From NCBI GenBank assembly GCA_029990175.1, contig JARKIP010000193.1:124001-188000 (forward strand): DNA of 64,000 nt, in the 5' to 3' direction. A program made the translations under genes and the position numbers. The notes under the pieces were generated by a model that saw only the letters and a program-made list of their open reading frames with translations, did no database searches and was not told where the DNA came from. The stretch comes from Petunia secreta. Its lineage: Eukaryota > Streptophyta > Magnoliopsida > Solanales > Solanaceae. This document shows, piece by piece, positions 1-11,585 of the stretch. Every line of letters begins with the position of its first letter. The stretch's first letter is position 1.

Positions 1-951
1 ATTCCACTACCAAGACCCGTCCGAAATGTGCAACCTCTTGAGCAAGTAGATGAAGCTCAAGAAGGGGAGGAAGCCGATTATGGTGATGATATGTATGGGT
101 TTGATGATCACTTTCAACCAAGGCGAGGTATGAATTGGGGTCGAAATGTGGATAGAGGTAGGGGCCGAGGTCGAGGGCCACCTATGGGTTATGTTGGAGG
201 GAATGCGAGGAGGGAGTCTGGTGTGAATGAAGATCACTATGGGGGCCAACCGGAGCCTTTCCGTGGGGGTCGTGACAACACCAACATCAATAGTGTGAAG
301 CTTAATCTCCCAACCTTTAAAGGAAATTGTGATCCGGCGGCTTATATTGAATGGGTGCTACACATGGAAAGATTGTTTGACACAAATGAGATGACCGATG
401 AGAAGAAAGGTACCTATGCTATTTCATCCTTTGAATCCTATGCATCTACTTGGTGGGAATCCGTCAAGAGATCAAGGAGGAGAGCGGGGGTTCCCGTGAA
501 TGTGGGTTGGAATGACTTGAAGGGTATCATGAGTATCAAGTACATCACTCCTAGATATCGGCAAGAGCAACTCAAGAAACTTTATGAGTTGAAGCAAGGT
601 GTCAAGATGGTGCATGAATACTTTGATGGGTTTGAAAGAACTCGAATGGCCTTAGATATGGACACCGAAGATGAGGAGCAAGCCGTGATCCGTTTCATGA
701 ATGGTTTGAGCTATGGTATAGCTTCACAATTGAGATTGCATGCTTATCTTTCACTCCAAGAAGTTCTTGATGCCGCTATTCAAGCCGAGCAATGGCTTGA
801 GAAAGAGAAGTCCAACCGTTACAAGAGCAACACTTCTACTTCCATGAACAAGTCAAAGGATTGGAAAAATCCTACTCCCAATGCAAAATTCACAAATGTA
901 AGTGGCCCTAGTGGAGCAAGTGCTAGCAAAGAGGTGAAGAAGCCTTTTTGA
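1..951 (+). pseudogene. CRM-I gag (capsid part), truncated by window edge and a frameshift
   Basis: The frame is open from base 1, so the true start is off-window. An Arg/Gly-rich stretch (residues about 40-80) precedes the plant gypsy Gag capsid core, which has the pattern AYIEWVLHMERLF, then YASTWWESVK, then YRQEQLKKLYELKQG, followed by RFMNGL. This protein packages element RNA into cytoplasmic particles. The frame ends at TGA 949-951 because a T-run near 945-949 seems to hold one extra T: skipping one base restores a frame leading straight to the CCHC knuckle at about 1020, as in the intact stretch of CRM-II. So this is the N-terminal part of a once continuous gag-pol polyprotein. Confidence 0.85.
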
Positions 952-967
952 GAAGTACACACCCAAT

Positions 968-3031
968 GTGGGAGGTAATTCTAAAACCCAATTGAATACT
1001 CCTACTTCTTCTTCCATTCAATGTCACAAATGCAAGGGGTATGGACACTTTGCTAAGGAGTGTCCTACGAAGAGGACCATGGTTCTTGTTGGTGAAAATG
1101 TATATGAACAAGAGAGTGAACCGGAGGATGATGAGGGTGTAGAGGGAGATGAGGGAGTAGAGGAGGATGATCTAGATGACACGGTGGAGGATGAGGAACC
1201 TCATACTTTTCTAGTTGTGAGGAGGAGCTTAGGAGCTATGATTGTGGAGGATGGTGAAACCTTGCAAAGAGAAAACCTTTTCCATGCTAGGTGTCGTGTT
1301 AAGGGTGTTGTATGCTCTATGATCATTGACTCCGGGAGTTGTGCTAATGTTGTGAGTCAATCTCTTATAACCCAATTGAAGTTGCCTACCGTGAAGCATC
1401 CCAAGCCATATCGATTGCAATGGCTTAGTGAATGTGGGGAGCTAAAGGTAGTGAAGCAAGCAATGATCAAGTTCAAAATGGGTAGTTATGTTGATGAACA
1501 CTTGTTCGACGTTGTGCCCATGCAAGCTTGCCACCTTCTCTTTGGAAGGCCTTGGCAATTTGATCGACAAGCAGTCCATGATGGGTGTGTCAACACTTAC
1601 ACGCTCCAACATGAAGGGAGGAAATTTGTGTTGAAGCCCCTAACTCCCAAACAAGTGAGTGATGACTACAATAGGATGAGGGAGTTGAGGGAGGTGGCAA
1701 AGGCAAAGTCAATCATTGAGACTAGCCCTTTGTCCAAAAGCATGGTGGCAATCCCACCTTCTTCTTCTTCTACCGGCGGCATTTGTGCCATGATGCAACC
1801 GGGCGAGATCTTAAAGGGAAATGATGGCACCAAGTTTCTCCTATGCCTAGTGCACAAAGGTATGATCCTAAACTCTAATTGTGATTTTTCTTCTAACCCT
1901 TTGCCTAGTGTGTTTGAGAATGTCTTGAAGGATTTTGGGGACATGTTCCCGGATGAGATGCCGGATGGATTACCTCCTTTGAGGGGTATTGAACATCAAA
2001 TAGACTTTGTCCCGGGATCTCAAATCCCAAACAAGCCGGCTTATAGGAGCAATCCGGAGGATACAAGAGAATTGCAAAAGCAAGTTGATGAATTGCTCAC
2101 TAAAGGCTTGGTGAGGGAGAGCTTGAGTCCTTGTGCCGTACCCGTGATCCTTGTTCCCAAAAAGGACGGCACTTGGAGGATGTGCGTTGATTGTCGGGCC
2201 GTGAACAAAATAACGGTAAAGTACCGTCATCCCATTCCCCGACTTGATGATATGTTAGATGAATTGAGTGGTTCATGTGTGTTTAGCAAAATTGACCTTA
2301 GGTCCGGCTACCATCAAATCCGGATGAAACCGGGTGATGAATGGAAAACCGCATTCAAGACCAAATTTTGTCTCTATGAATGGTTGGTGATGCCCTTTGG
2401 GCTCTCCAATGCACCTAGCACCTTTATGAGGCTAATGAACCATGTTCTAAATTCATTCATCAACAAGTTTGTGGTCGTCTACTTTGACGATATATTGATA
2501 TATAGCAAATCAATAGACGACCATGTTGATCACCTTAGGCAAGTACTTGAAAAGTTGAGAGCCGAAAAGCTCTATGCTAATTTTAAAAAGTGTGCCTTTG
2601 GTGTTGAGAAGGTAGTCTTCCTTGGGTTTGTTGTGAGTGCCCAAGGAGTGGAGGTGGATGAGTCTAAGGTAGAGGCCATACGTGATTGGCCTACTCCTAC
2701 TACCGTGACTCAAGTGAGGAGCTTTCATGGTCTTGCTAGCTTTTATAGGCGATTTGTGAAAGACTTTAGCTCCATCGCCGCTCCACTCACCGAATTGGTG
2801 AAGAAATACCAACCTTTTGTTTGGGGAGAGCCTCAAGAGAAGGCCTTCCATGAGTTGAAAGGCAGGTTGAGTACCGCCCCTCTATTGCAATTGCCCGACT
2901 TCGGAAAGGCATTTGAGGTTGAATGTGATGCCTCGGGGGTGGGAATTGGTGGTGTTTTAATGCAAGATAGCAAACCCATCGCCTACTTTAGTGAGAAATT
3001 GAAAGGGGCTTCCTTGAACTATTCTACATAA
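968..3031 (+). pseudogene. CRM-I nucleocapsid knuckle, protease, reverse transcriptase, start of RNase H
   Basis: Domains in order: a CCHC zinc knuckle (CHKCKGYGHFAKEC, residues about 19-32) ending Gag; an acidic linker; an aspartic protease with active-site motif IIDSGSCANV (about 120); reverse transcriptase from about residue 330 with VILVPKKDGTWRMCVD and the catalytic YFDDILIYS (about 505); and the first part of RNase H (VECDASGVGIGGVLM). The frame stops at TAA 3029-3031 where relatives have a tyrosine codon (STYDKELYALVRALAHW in CRM-II). Reading resumes in the same frame at 3032, so this is a single nonsense change. Domain content is seen directly; the activities are those of the family. 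Confidence 0.9.
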
Positions 3032-4744
3032 GACAAGGAGTTGTATGCCCTTGTGAGAGCCCTTGCCCATTGGCAACACTACCTTTGGCCTCGTGAGTTT
3101 GTAATCAAGAGTGACCATGAGTCACTCAAGCATTTGAGAGGCCAAGAGAAGCTCAATAAGAGACATGCCAAGTGGGTTGAATTCATTGAGTCTTTTCCCT
3201 ATGTGATCCAATACAAGAAAGGGAAAGACAATGTTGTGGCGGATGCGCTTTCTAGAAAGTTCGCTCTAGCCACCACTCTCACCTCTAAGCTTATAGGCTT
3301 TGAAAGCATTAAATTGATGTATGCTCATGACCCGAAGCTCAAGAGCATCCATGAAGCTCTAGAAAAGGGGGAGAGAGTTGAGAAATACCAATGGGTTAAT
3401 GGATATATCTTTAAGAATGGTAAAGTGTGCATACCCGAGTCCTCATGGAGGGAATTGCTTGTGCAAGAGGCACATTGTGGAGGACTCATGGGTCACTTTG
3501 GTAGGGACAAGACCTTGGCCATCCTTCGGGAACAATTCCATTGGCCAAAAATGGGGACCCATGTTGAGAGACTTTGCAACTCTTGTCTTGAATGCAAGGT
3601 TGCTAAGTCCAAGTCGAACCCCCATGATTTGTATACCCCACTCCCCGTACCTACTAGTCCATGGTTGGATATCTCGATGGATTTTGTGATGGGATTGCCA
3701 AGGACTAGGGGGGGCCATGATAGCATTTATGTTGTTGTGGATAGGTTCTCCAAAATGGCTCATTTCATTCCATGTCGTAAATGTGATGATACACAACATG
3801 TTGCAACCTTGTTTATTGATAATATCTTGAAATTGCATGGTGTGCCTCAAACCATAGTGAGTGATAGGGACACTAAGTTCCTAAGTCATTTTTGGAGGAG
3901 TTTATGGGGTGCCCTTGGCACCAAACTCTTGTTTTCTACGTCCCACCACCCCCAAACCGATGGGCAAACCGAAGTGGTGAACCGAACCTTGGGTGCTCTT
4001 CTTAGAGCCATGACCCGAGGTAAGGGTGGGACTTGGATAGATAAGCTTCCTCTTATGGAGTTTGCCTACAATCGAACCGTGCATCAGATGATTGGTATGA
4101 CTCCATTCGAGTGTGTATATGGTTTTAACCCCTTGATTCCCCTTGATCTAACCCCTTTGCCAAGGGAAATGGTTGTTAATTTTGAAGGTAAAGCTAGAGC
4201 CAAGGCTTTGATGGAGCTACATGCTAAGGCGAAGAAGAACTTGGAGGAAGCTTATGCAAAGGTAGCCTCCAAGAAAAACAAGGGACGCAAGAAGAAGGAA
4301 CTCAAGAAGGGTGACTATGTGTGGGTGCACTTCCGGAAAGAAAGGTTTCCAAACCTTAGGAAAGGGAAGTTAGCACCCCGTGGAGATGGCCCATTCCAAG
4401 TGCTCTCAAAGATAAACAACAACGCTTATGTGGTCGACTTACCAAGTGAGTATCAAGTGTCTAATACTTTCAATATTTGTGACTTGGTCCCTATAGATGT
4501 AGGTGATGAAGAGGTCGTGGATGATAATGCTTCAATTTCGAGGACGAAATCTTCTCAAGAAGGGGAGGATGATGCCGGGCAAACCACGAGACCCTTCACT
4601 CGGAGCCAAGCTAGGGAGGTCCAAGGAGTACACCTACACTTGGTGAGGAAGGGACTAGAAGAAGGAAGCGTTTGGAAGCCATTTCGGGTGCTCAAAGTGC
4701 AAGGGGAGCAGCCCAGCGAACCAGGCGCCCCGCCTGCACCTTAG
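3032..4744 (+). pseudogene. CRM-I RNase H end, integrase and C-terminal tail running into the LTR
   Basis: Continues the same frame after the nonsense codon. It starts with the RNase H end (SDHESLKHLRGQ, VVADALSRK). Integrase follows: an HHCC zinc module (HCGGLMGHFG to CNSCLECK), then the DDE core with the first Asp in DISMDFVMGLP, the second in VSDRDTKF and the Glu in DGQTEVVNR. A GPF/Y-type module (APRGDGPFQVLSK) comes next. No classical chromodomain is visible. The last 58 codons (from 4570) lie in the 3' LTR and include RPFTRSQA, matching RPMTRSQA of CRM-II. The reading frame of the tail is shared with the polypurine tract and LTR start, a CRM-like trait. Confidence 0.88.
4557..4569 (+). 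promoter_or_regulatory. CRM-I polypurine tract
   Basis: AAGAAGGGGAGGA lies immediately before the LTR start TGATG. The tract primes plus-strand DNA synthesis in retroelements. The same tract precedes the 3' LTR of CRM-II, and here it is also coding (frame S-Q-E-G-E-D). Confidence 0.85.
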
Positions 4745-5311
4745 GCGCCTCCGCCCAGAGAGCACAGGGGCCAGGCGGACCGCCCCACACTCAGGCGCAC
4801 CGCCCAGCCCACCCCACTGCCCAAAATGAAGCCAAATGTGGGCGCTCCGCCCCAAACTTGGGCGCACCGCCCGGATCGCTGAAGCCCGAGTTTTCTCGCT
4901 ATGTTAAGACTATTTTGACCCTACGTGGTCCTTATTTCCTAAGCCTAAGTGTGGGCATATTAGACCTTTCATATGGTGTCTAAAAACACCTATAAATAGC
5001 TAGTTGTCTTATTATTTTGATTAGCTTACCTTTGATGAAAAACAAACACTTGTGTTGAAGAGTTGAACTCTTATTGAATGAAAAACCTTGAATTGGGACT
5101 TGTTCTTCCTCTAGTGGATCTAGATGAATTCCAATCCCCCCGACCATTCTACTTGCGTGCTCACGTTAGCTCGAGGGTAGTTGCTTAGCGTAGGTGTTCT
5201 TGACCTCCTCTCGGGGTGTAACGGAACAAGTTCTCCGTTGCTACTTGAGATTTGTGATCGAGATACGTCTCGTTCCTATCTTTTACTTTCCGCGTTTGAT
5301 TACCTACATCA
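4570..5311 (+). repeat. CRM-I 3' LTR (742 bp)
   Basis: Starts TGATGCC after the polypurine tract and ends CTACATCA, followed by CTAAT. The first 175 bases encode the polyprotein tail. A block at about 4705-4890 is unusually GC-rich with repeated GGCGC/GCGCC words, unlike the AT-rich surroundings. A TATA-like CTATAAATAG sits at about 4990. The LTR end is placed by the TG...CA rule and by the change of composition; without the 5' LTR it is accurate to a few bases only. Confidence 0.75.
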
Positions 5312-6015
5312 CTAATTGATGAAGAACTCTATATGTCATGTCAAATATTATAAAACTATATATTTAAGGACCAGAATAAAATATTATGCTTGTGAGTTTG
5401 CAAATAGAAGATGCACGACGTATCCATCTATTTTGACATTCTTTCACAGAAAATAAAAGTTAATTTAAACTAAACGAAATAAAAATTCAATCTTTATAAA
5501 AAAATATTTATATCTTTTATATGTTTTAAATAGTATTAGCCACAAAATGAATCATAATACCTTCATTTTCGTAATTTGACGTCTAAAAACACTTTTTGTA
5601 GAGATAAATCAACACAATCTATTTAAACAACTACTCCTTAAATTAGTTTGTCAAACATAAATTGCTTATTTTCAAAAGTACTTATTTAAAAGTAGTTTTT
5701 AAAATAAGCAGATCTTGATAGTTTGGCCAAACAAACTGTTGACATCCATTGGATTTTTTTGTTGAAGCCAGCACTCTGGATGAGCTTTTGCTTGCATTAA
5801 CAATGTTGAATATTTCATTCTTGTTTCTCCAGGCGAATATCCTTCAAAGCCAACTTCGATTTTGTGTATGTCATTTTCTCCAATCCTTGTGTAACGGCCT
5901 ACAACTTATTGTCTTATGGAGTATTTAATAGAGAAAATGGGTTAAAATGGGAATATGAGAATGCATGTGGGATAACTAGACAGGAATCAGAATATATAAT
6001 GTAGTAGTAGTACAC
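5312..6015. other. AT-rich intergenic DNA, no gene seen
   Basis: No convincing coding frame or terminal repeat. A stretch at about 5636-5740 (TTTGTCAAACATAAATTGC ... GTTTGGCCAAACAAACTG) has weak inverted-repeat character and resembles the plant MITE-like fragment near 51660-51960, but I could not fix its ends. Confidence 0.4.
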
Positions 6016-6017
6016 TA

Positions 6018-6275
6018 CTCCCTCCGTCCCAATTTATGTGGCACCATTTCCTTTTTTTGTTTGTCCCAAAATAAGTGGCACCTTTCCTTATTTGACAACT
6101 ATTTAATGTATCATCTCTATTTTACCCTTGTTGGACCCTACATACTTTTAAACCTACCAACAACTTTTTTATTACACTTTTTCAAGGGTAAAATTGATAT
6201 TTAACAAAGTCAACCTCTATTTTCTTAAACTCCGTGCCCGGTCAAATGGTGCCACATAAATTGGGACGGAGGGAG
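6018..6275. mobile_element. Stowaway-type MITE (Tc1/Mariner non-autonomous)
   Basis: Perfect-looking terminal inverted repeats: CTCCCTCCGTCCCAATTTAT at the left and its complement ending GGGACGGAGGGAG at the right. TA dinucleotides flank both sides (6016-6017 and 6276-6277), the target duplication of Tc1/Mariner elements. It is 258 bp, AT-rich and non-coding. The end sequence CTCCCTCCGTCCC is the canonical plant Stowaway terminus. It moves with a transposase supplied by other elements. The long, well-preserved inverted repeat suggests a fairly young copy. Confidence 0.9.
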
Positions 6276-6277
6276 TA

Positions 6278-7349
6278 TTATTCTCCCTTATTTCTCAATG
6301 ATACTGTTCAAAAAGCATATCATGAGATTCTGAAGAATTGTCCATTATCCGAGCCCGTGATTGCTGACATTGTGCTCATGAACGACTGAGACAATCTTAA
6401 AGAAAATGACATGAAGGGGAAAATTAGAATAATTATTGGAGTACATGTTATAATAAATATGTACAAGGACTAAAGTGAAATAATATTCCTCTCTCTCCTG
6501 AAGTAGTGTAAAACCTTTGCTACTATGCGTGAGATGTCCGCGGCCGCGCCCCAAATGGAGTCCTTGAATTTGCTTTTGACAAATTATAGCCCAGTAGATT
6601 GAAGGTCTAAATCACATAGAAAAATTCTTTGTTTGAAAAGAAGGAAAAAGAAAAGAACCAACTACTACTAATAAACAACTTTACTCAAAGAAGTCAATAT
6701 GGACAAAACCTTTTAGAGTTAGAAGAGTGTAAATTTACTTATCCTTTTGTGCACAGTATAACGCCTTATAATACATACATGAGTAGTATAGTTTAATTGG
6801 TTCAGCCCATGGCAAAAAGCCATACAACACAAATAGAAGCACCGTATAAGTTTTCTTTAAATTTTTTCTATCTTATTCTTGAAGAACAATAGTATTACTC
6901 TGCTATTTTTCTGTATTTCAAATCTTGTACTCTAGAAAAATAAGTACTCCCTCTATTTTCTTTTTTGTTGTTGAAAAACAATGACCCTTTTTTATCTAGA
7001 AATAATTTAATATAAATTTATCATTATACTTTTAATGAGATGATTTCAGTTACACAAATATCAATAGCTGGTTCACATAAATTGAAAGTAAGAGAACATA
7101 TTTTTTATATTTTTAATGTATGAATCTTGATGTAAACCAGAAACTAATGTATATATCAAAAGAAGATTTAAATTGAGGGACTCTTAAAACTCCCCCCAAC
7201 AAATTAGGATTGTTAGGACAAGAATAGCCGGAACTCGAAATTACTTAACTGAACCTTCGAATATTTCATATCAATAGTCTGAAACACAAAACAAAATTAA
7301 CAACCATAATCGAATTTCAAGGTAAAAAAAAAAAGAACAGCTAAAATTG
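6278..7349. other. AT-rich intergenic DNA, 3' side of the small gene
   Basis: No gene or mobile element with recognisable ends. Short ORFs here (for example 6345-6554, minus) have no family features and biased composition. The part next to 7350 presumably holds the 3' UTR of the minus-strand gene. Confidence 0.4.
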
Positions 7350-7592
7350 TTAAACTACAGTGTAAAGAATAAATTCAGTAGTATCAATCCCAGCCTTAGA
7401 AACAACTCCCCCAAATGGAATCTGATTATTGTTTCCAGCGCAGCCAAAGAAGTGAATGTGGTGCTGATCTTCCTCATGTTGCTTGCTAATGCTAGGAGGA
7501 TGATAGTACATACGCGAAGTTTGAGGACAGTGAGAATTAAATCTTGCAACAATTCTTGCACCAGCATCTAATAACTCCACGTACTTTCCCAT
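7350..7592 (-). CDS. Small conserved plant protein of unknown function (80 aa), paralogue 1
   Basis: The protein starts MGKYVELLDAGARIVARFNS, followed by HCPQTSRMYYHPPS, a His/Asp/Asn-rich middle, and a tail ending TEFILYTVV. I recall this N-terminus as a widespread family of short plant proteins without an assigned biochemical role, and I claim no function. The ATG at 7592 is preferred over one 22 codons upstream because the paralogue at 52384-52593 starts at the same MGKYVEL, and the 22 upstream residues are Lys/Glu-rich leader-like sequence absent there. A TATA box lies upstream at 7764-7771. No signal peptide or membrane segment is obvious. The first 33 residues differ from the paralogue at only a few positions, which shows purifying selection or a recent duplication. 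It looks intact. Confidence 0.85.
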   Translation of the reverse strand: MGKYVELLDAGARIVARFNSHCPQTSRMYYHPPSISKQHEEDQHHIHFFGCAGNNNQIPFGGVVSKAGIDTTEFILYTVV

Positions 7593-7763
7593 CTTCTTGG
7601 TCTCTTTTTTTCCTTTCTCTCTTCCTCTGTTTGATGATTCTTGCAAGAAATTTTTCAAAGGAAAACAGAAAGGAAAAGAATAACTTGTGTTAGGATGCGT
7701 CCCAAATGTCGGAACCCATAAAATTTGCTACTTTTTGAGGAAAATGGGAGGCGTGAGGGGGTC

Positions 7764-7771
7764 TTTATATA
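7764..7771 (-). promoter_or_regulatory. TATA box of small gene 1
   Basis: On the minus strand the sequence reads CAGTATATAAAGAC, with TATATAAA about 175 bases upstream of the ATG. The corresponding TATATAAAA of the paralogue is at 52795-52803, and both leaders share the word ACCCATAAA/GCCCATAAA and a purine-rich tract before the ATG. The conserved layout supports both genes being real. Confidence 0.65.
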
Positions 7772-7799
7772 CTGTGTGTTTTAGGTTTTCTACTTTATT

Positions 7800-9352
7800 T
7801 TTTCTTTTCGGTGGCCTTTCGGTTACAAAGTTAGATATGACGCTAGGGTATTAATGGTAAATTTACTTCTAAGCCCCATTTACTTTGGTTTATTGTCATT
7901 TATTGCCTTCCAAGGAAAACAATGTCAATACTCGATATTTTCAAGGCTTGTCAAGGCTTAACGCTTCAAAAGTTCATGATTTCTGAAATTTCATGGGGCT
8001 CATATGACTCATGGAAGATTCAAAACTTTGATGGTTCTGTCAAGATATAAAATCATATTGATGGTTCGACCTTTAAGAATTTTAAGGTTTTAGTATTTTG
8101 ATGGATTGTAATTTTAAATTACGGGTTCAAATTAATATTTGATAGAAAATCAAGTTTAGTGAGCTTTCATATGCATTTCTATTTCACATAAAAAGGAAAA
8201 AATTGGGTTTAGATTAACGAGATGCTTATGAGTTGCATCCTGCCATCGAGAGTAACGACTTTGATATGGAATGTTTCATGAATGTTGTGCGCCTTAAGTT
8301 GTCTATCTATATATTTCAATAATGTTCCTCACTAATTTGGACCTTGAATTTGTGTACGTATGATTCAAAAATAATTTTAATAATTTTAGATATTTAATCA
8401 CAAAGTAACTTAGCTTGATTAATATATACTAGGTTATTCCTCAATTTAAAACTCATTTATTTAACGAAAAAGGGTAAAAAAAAAAAAAACACACCTAAAC
8501 TATTTAAAATAGAGCAACTTTGCCCCATGTTTCATTTTTGGTACAAATTTGCCCTCAGTGTTAGCAAAGTGATGCACTTGTACCATTACTCACTAACAAA
8601 CTCCACCTAGAAAATTCTTTTCCAAAAATTTGAAAATTAAATTGAAGCTGTTTCATGGCCAAATATTGTTTTCAATTTTTTTTCATAAAAAAATAAACTT
8701 ATGGACGTTTTAAGTCTGTCCATAAATATGAGCTCTTATTAAATGGAGAAATTCACTAAGTTCAAAAGTACGATCAAAATACAATTTTTAACTTGAAAAG
8801 CTTTTGCGATTGAGGTGAAACTTTTGAGCCATTTTTATAAAATGATATGAAATAAAGACACAAAATAGAGATGGCAAAATGGATAATATTCTTAGTCCAT
8901 TCGTACAACTCACTCAAGTTTAAATGAGTTAGGTCATAGCCCATTTGCAGCAGTGTTCCTCTTTGATCTTTTCTAAGAGGAAAAAAAAAAGAATAAAAGT
9001 TTATTCTAGTTTTAGTACATCCAAGTTCTAAGGTTATTAACAGGCCAAGTGTATAAATTTTGGAAAAAAAAAAAAACCATGATTCATTGGATCTTAGAGC
9101 TGCAATTTCTGAAGTGTATTAAGTCATTGTAATCTTCTTCTATCCAGTAGAAGCTATAGCCTTATACTGTGCATCCGGTGGTCCAAACTCTACCAGCTAG
9201 CAGCATGTTTAAATTGCAAATCAACATAATATATTTTTTTTTTCAGACATAAAGCTGGAGAGAAAAATCCTTTACCATTTTCTTTTTATTTGTAAGACCT
9301 ATCACTTGATTAGGACTTGACAAAGAGTAAGATCCCTACTTCTCTTAATCGC
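7800..9352. other. AT-rich intergenic DNA upstream of small gene 1
   Basis: No convincing gene. A poly-A-containing stretch (about 8460-8620) has the look of an old repeat, but no ends are visible. The last bases before 9353 are the insertion site of the Tat element; a clean 5-bp target duplication is not visible (ATCGC left, CGCTG right). Confidence 0.4.
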
Positions 9353-10430
9353 TGTATATTGGCCGGATTTCGTACAAACACATAACGATACGTGTTCGTT
9401 GATATGGCGAGCTCAGAGCAAAATTCGGAGACAGGTCAGCTAAGGTTCACGAAGAATAGACAACAGCTAAGGGTGACTGTCCGTTTTGTGGAATTAATCA
9501 AAGTCAAACTTTCCGAAGACATAAAAAGAAACATTGTAGCAGATAAGCATGATAGTGGAGAGGCGTGGACAAGATGGAGTCTAGCTAGGGTTAGGAGTCT
9601 TGGTCTATAAATAAAACCCTTCTTCCCCCATTCTATTTTTATGTTCTTCTGAACACCATTTCCCCTCTTAGTAATTATCGCCTTAAATTCATTATCACCA
9701 CCATTGTTTACTGTTTCTCCATCATCACGCTAATGTAATCTTGCTTTGCTTTGGATGAGACAAAGTTCATGTTCCTCACTGGAGCACGAGCCCCCAATTA
9801 ACACAATAAGCTCTATCATTTCATTTATTACTTTCATTATTGCTTATTTGATCGTTTATTCTTGTCGTTGTTACTTTTTGAATTGCTCTATTGATTACTG
9901 CTATCGCATCGTTCATTAAATACACTTCGATCGTAATCATCTCTGAACGTGTTTGTTTTAATTAATTACTAGCTTGCGTATACTGTTCGTTAAACTACTA
10001 ACCCACAATTGATTTACTCACTAGATTGTTTCAGTAGATTTAATCAGTTAAATCATCCGTTCATTCTGTTCGTTTGACCCAATAGATCACCTGCAACTAT
10101 CATCCGTTTAGTTCCTGAGCAAATACTTATATTGTTTTGATCGATTGAATAACTTTAATTTATTCATTTAGTTCGTTCGTTTATCTATTGCTCATGCAAC
10201 TAGTCATTTATCCTACATATCGTCCGTTTTACTTACCACCTATCATATACTGCTTTCATATCATCAGTTAATATATTCACTGTCTGTTTATGTTAAGTAA
10301 ATCTTAAACGACCTAACCTGTGAACGTAATCTAGCAATCTATCATCAGATTTCGATATAAAACGGTCGCCTGTGGCTCAACGAAATAAAAATTTAATTGT
10401 AATACCTGAAGGCATATTTTAGGAAATACA
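9353..10430 (+). repeat. Tat element 5' LTR (1078 bp)
   Basis: Starts TGTA and ends AAATACA. It pairs over its whole length with 50088-51164: the shared words include GACAGGTCAGCTAAGGTTCA and AGACAACAGCTAAGGGTGAC. A TATA-like TATAAATA at about 9606-9613 is conserved in the other copy (about 50339) and is the likely promoter. Short ORFs inside (such as 9392-9610) are not conserved as proteins. Confidence 0.9.
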
Positions 10431-10433
10431 ATT

Positions 10434-10451
10434 TGGCGCCCACCGTGGGAC
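10434..10451 (+). promoter_or_regulatory. Tat element primer binding site
   Basis: TGGCGCCCACCGTGGGAC begins three bases after the LTR end. This is the position and style of Tat/Ogre-lineage primer sites, where a tRNA 3' end pairs to start minus-strand synthesis. I do not assign the tRNA. Solo LTR D has inserted right behind it, leaving only 26 bases between LTR and insertion. Confidence 0.7.
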
Positions 10452-11585
10452 CTAGGTGATGTTTGGTATTTTATGCCTATATTTTCTTAATATTTCCTCA
10501 CGTTTGGGTACTTTATTCGCCCGTTTTCTAGTTGACGAATGTGATTTTGCACTGATTTTGTGTCGTGTGACTTGTAGGATGTTGTGAGGTGCAATTGGAG
10601 CTTTGAAGAGCATAATCAAGCAAGAAAAGATTGAATTTGGATTAACGTGCTCGAAATGAAGCAAGCTGCGAACGACGAAAGCAAAGAATTAGCCCGGCGC
10701 ATTTGGTGGCGCGGGGCGCCCACTACAGCGCCCAGTGGAGGCGCGGGGCGCCCACTGCAGCGCCCAACTTTCTTCCGCATTTTGGGGCGCGGGGCATGGC
10801 CGTTACGTGCAAGTTTTGACGTCTTCTGCTTGGTTTCACGCGGTTTGAGGCGCGGAGCGCCAGCTATAGCACCCCTGGAGCGTTTTTGGAAGTCCTATTT
10901 CGTCTAGGCTTAGGCGTAACTAATTGCTAGGCTTTTATAAACATTATAAATACTCTTCTACTTAGTTTTTGAGAGGAGTTCAGATCACGGAGCACGTAGA
11001 GGAGAGCGGAGGAGCCCTAGATGTCTTCTAAACAAGTTCTTTCTCTCTTTCTCTTATTCTTCTCCTTAATTCTATAGTTTGTTCGTTCTAGGGTTAGAGC
11101 AAATACATGAATGTTGATGTTTGAAAGTTGAATTCTTCCTATTGATTTACCATTACAGATTGTTTATTCTTTCTTGAGCCTAATTGTTTGGTTATTGCGG
11201 CCTGATAATTGAACATTATCTATGGTTTACAAGTTGAACTCGACAGAGGGAACTTGTAAATGCAAATAAGAAAGAATAGGGCTTGATTGTGAACCTGGAC
11301 ATCAGGGGATCGATTTGTGGGTAGGATATTCATATACCTATTTGCCTTGCTTAGCTAAATACAGAGTTCGTTAATGCATGCATGTGATTTAACTCCATAG
11401 ACATATAGGCGTTAAAGTAGCTTGCATAGACTCGTGAAGAATCGAAAGGTTTTCACGAATATAATTAACCTGTTAGTTAGCAGTCTAGGAAATCAAGAAG
11501 TAGAATCAACTGGATTGTTCGTAACTCTAACCCTGGACCATCTCCTTATTACTGATAACAACCAATTTTTGCTCCATTATTTGAA

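Larger units (their letters stand above)
1..5311 (+). mobile_element. CRM-I: chromovirus (Ty3/gypsy), 5' part outside window
   Basis: Gag, protease, reverse transcriptase, RNase H and integrase follow in gypsy order, then a polypurine tract and a 3' LTR. The 5' LTR, primer site and start of gag lie left of the window. The gag style (WWES, CCHC knuckle) and a reading frame that runs across the polypurine tract into the LTR suggest the CRM clade of chromoviruses; Galadriel is the alternative. It is a relative, not a copy, of CRM-II at 11586-19384: the proteins align throughout but the LTRs differ. The coding region has a frameshift near 945 and a stop at 3029, so this copy is non-autonomous. 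The 3' target duplicate would be CTAAT at 5312-5316; its partner is off-window. Confidence 0.85.
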
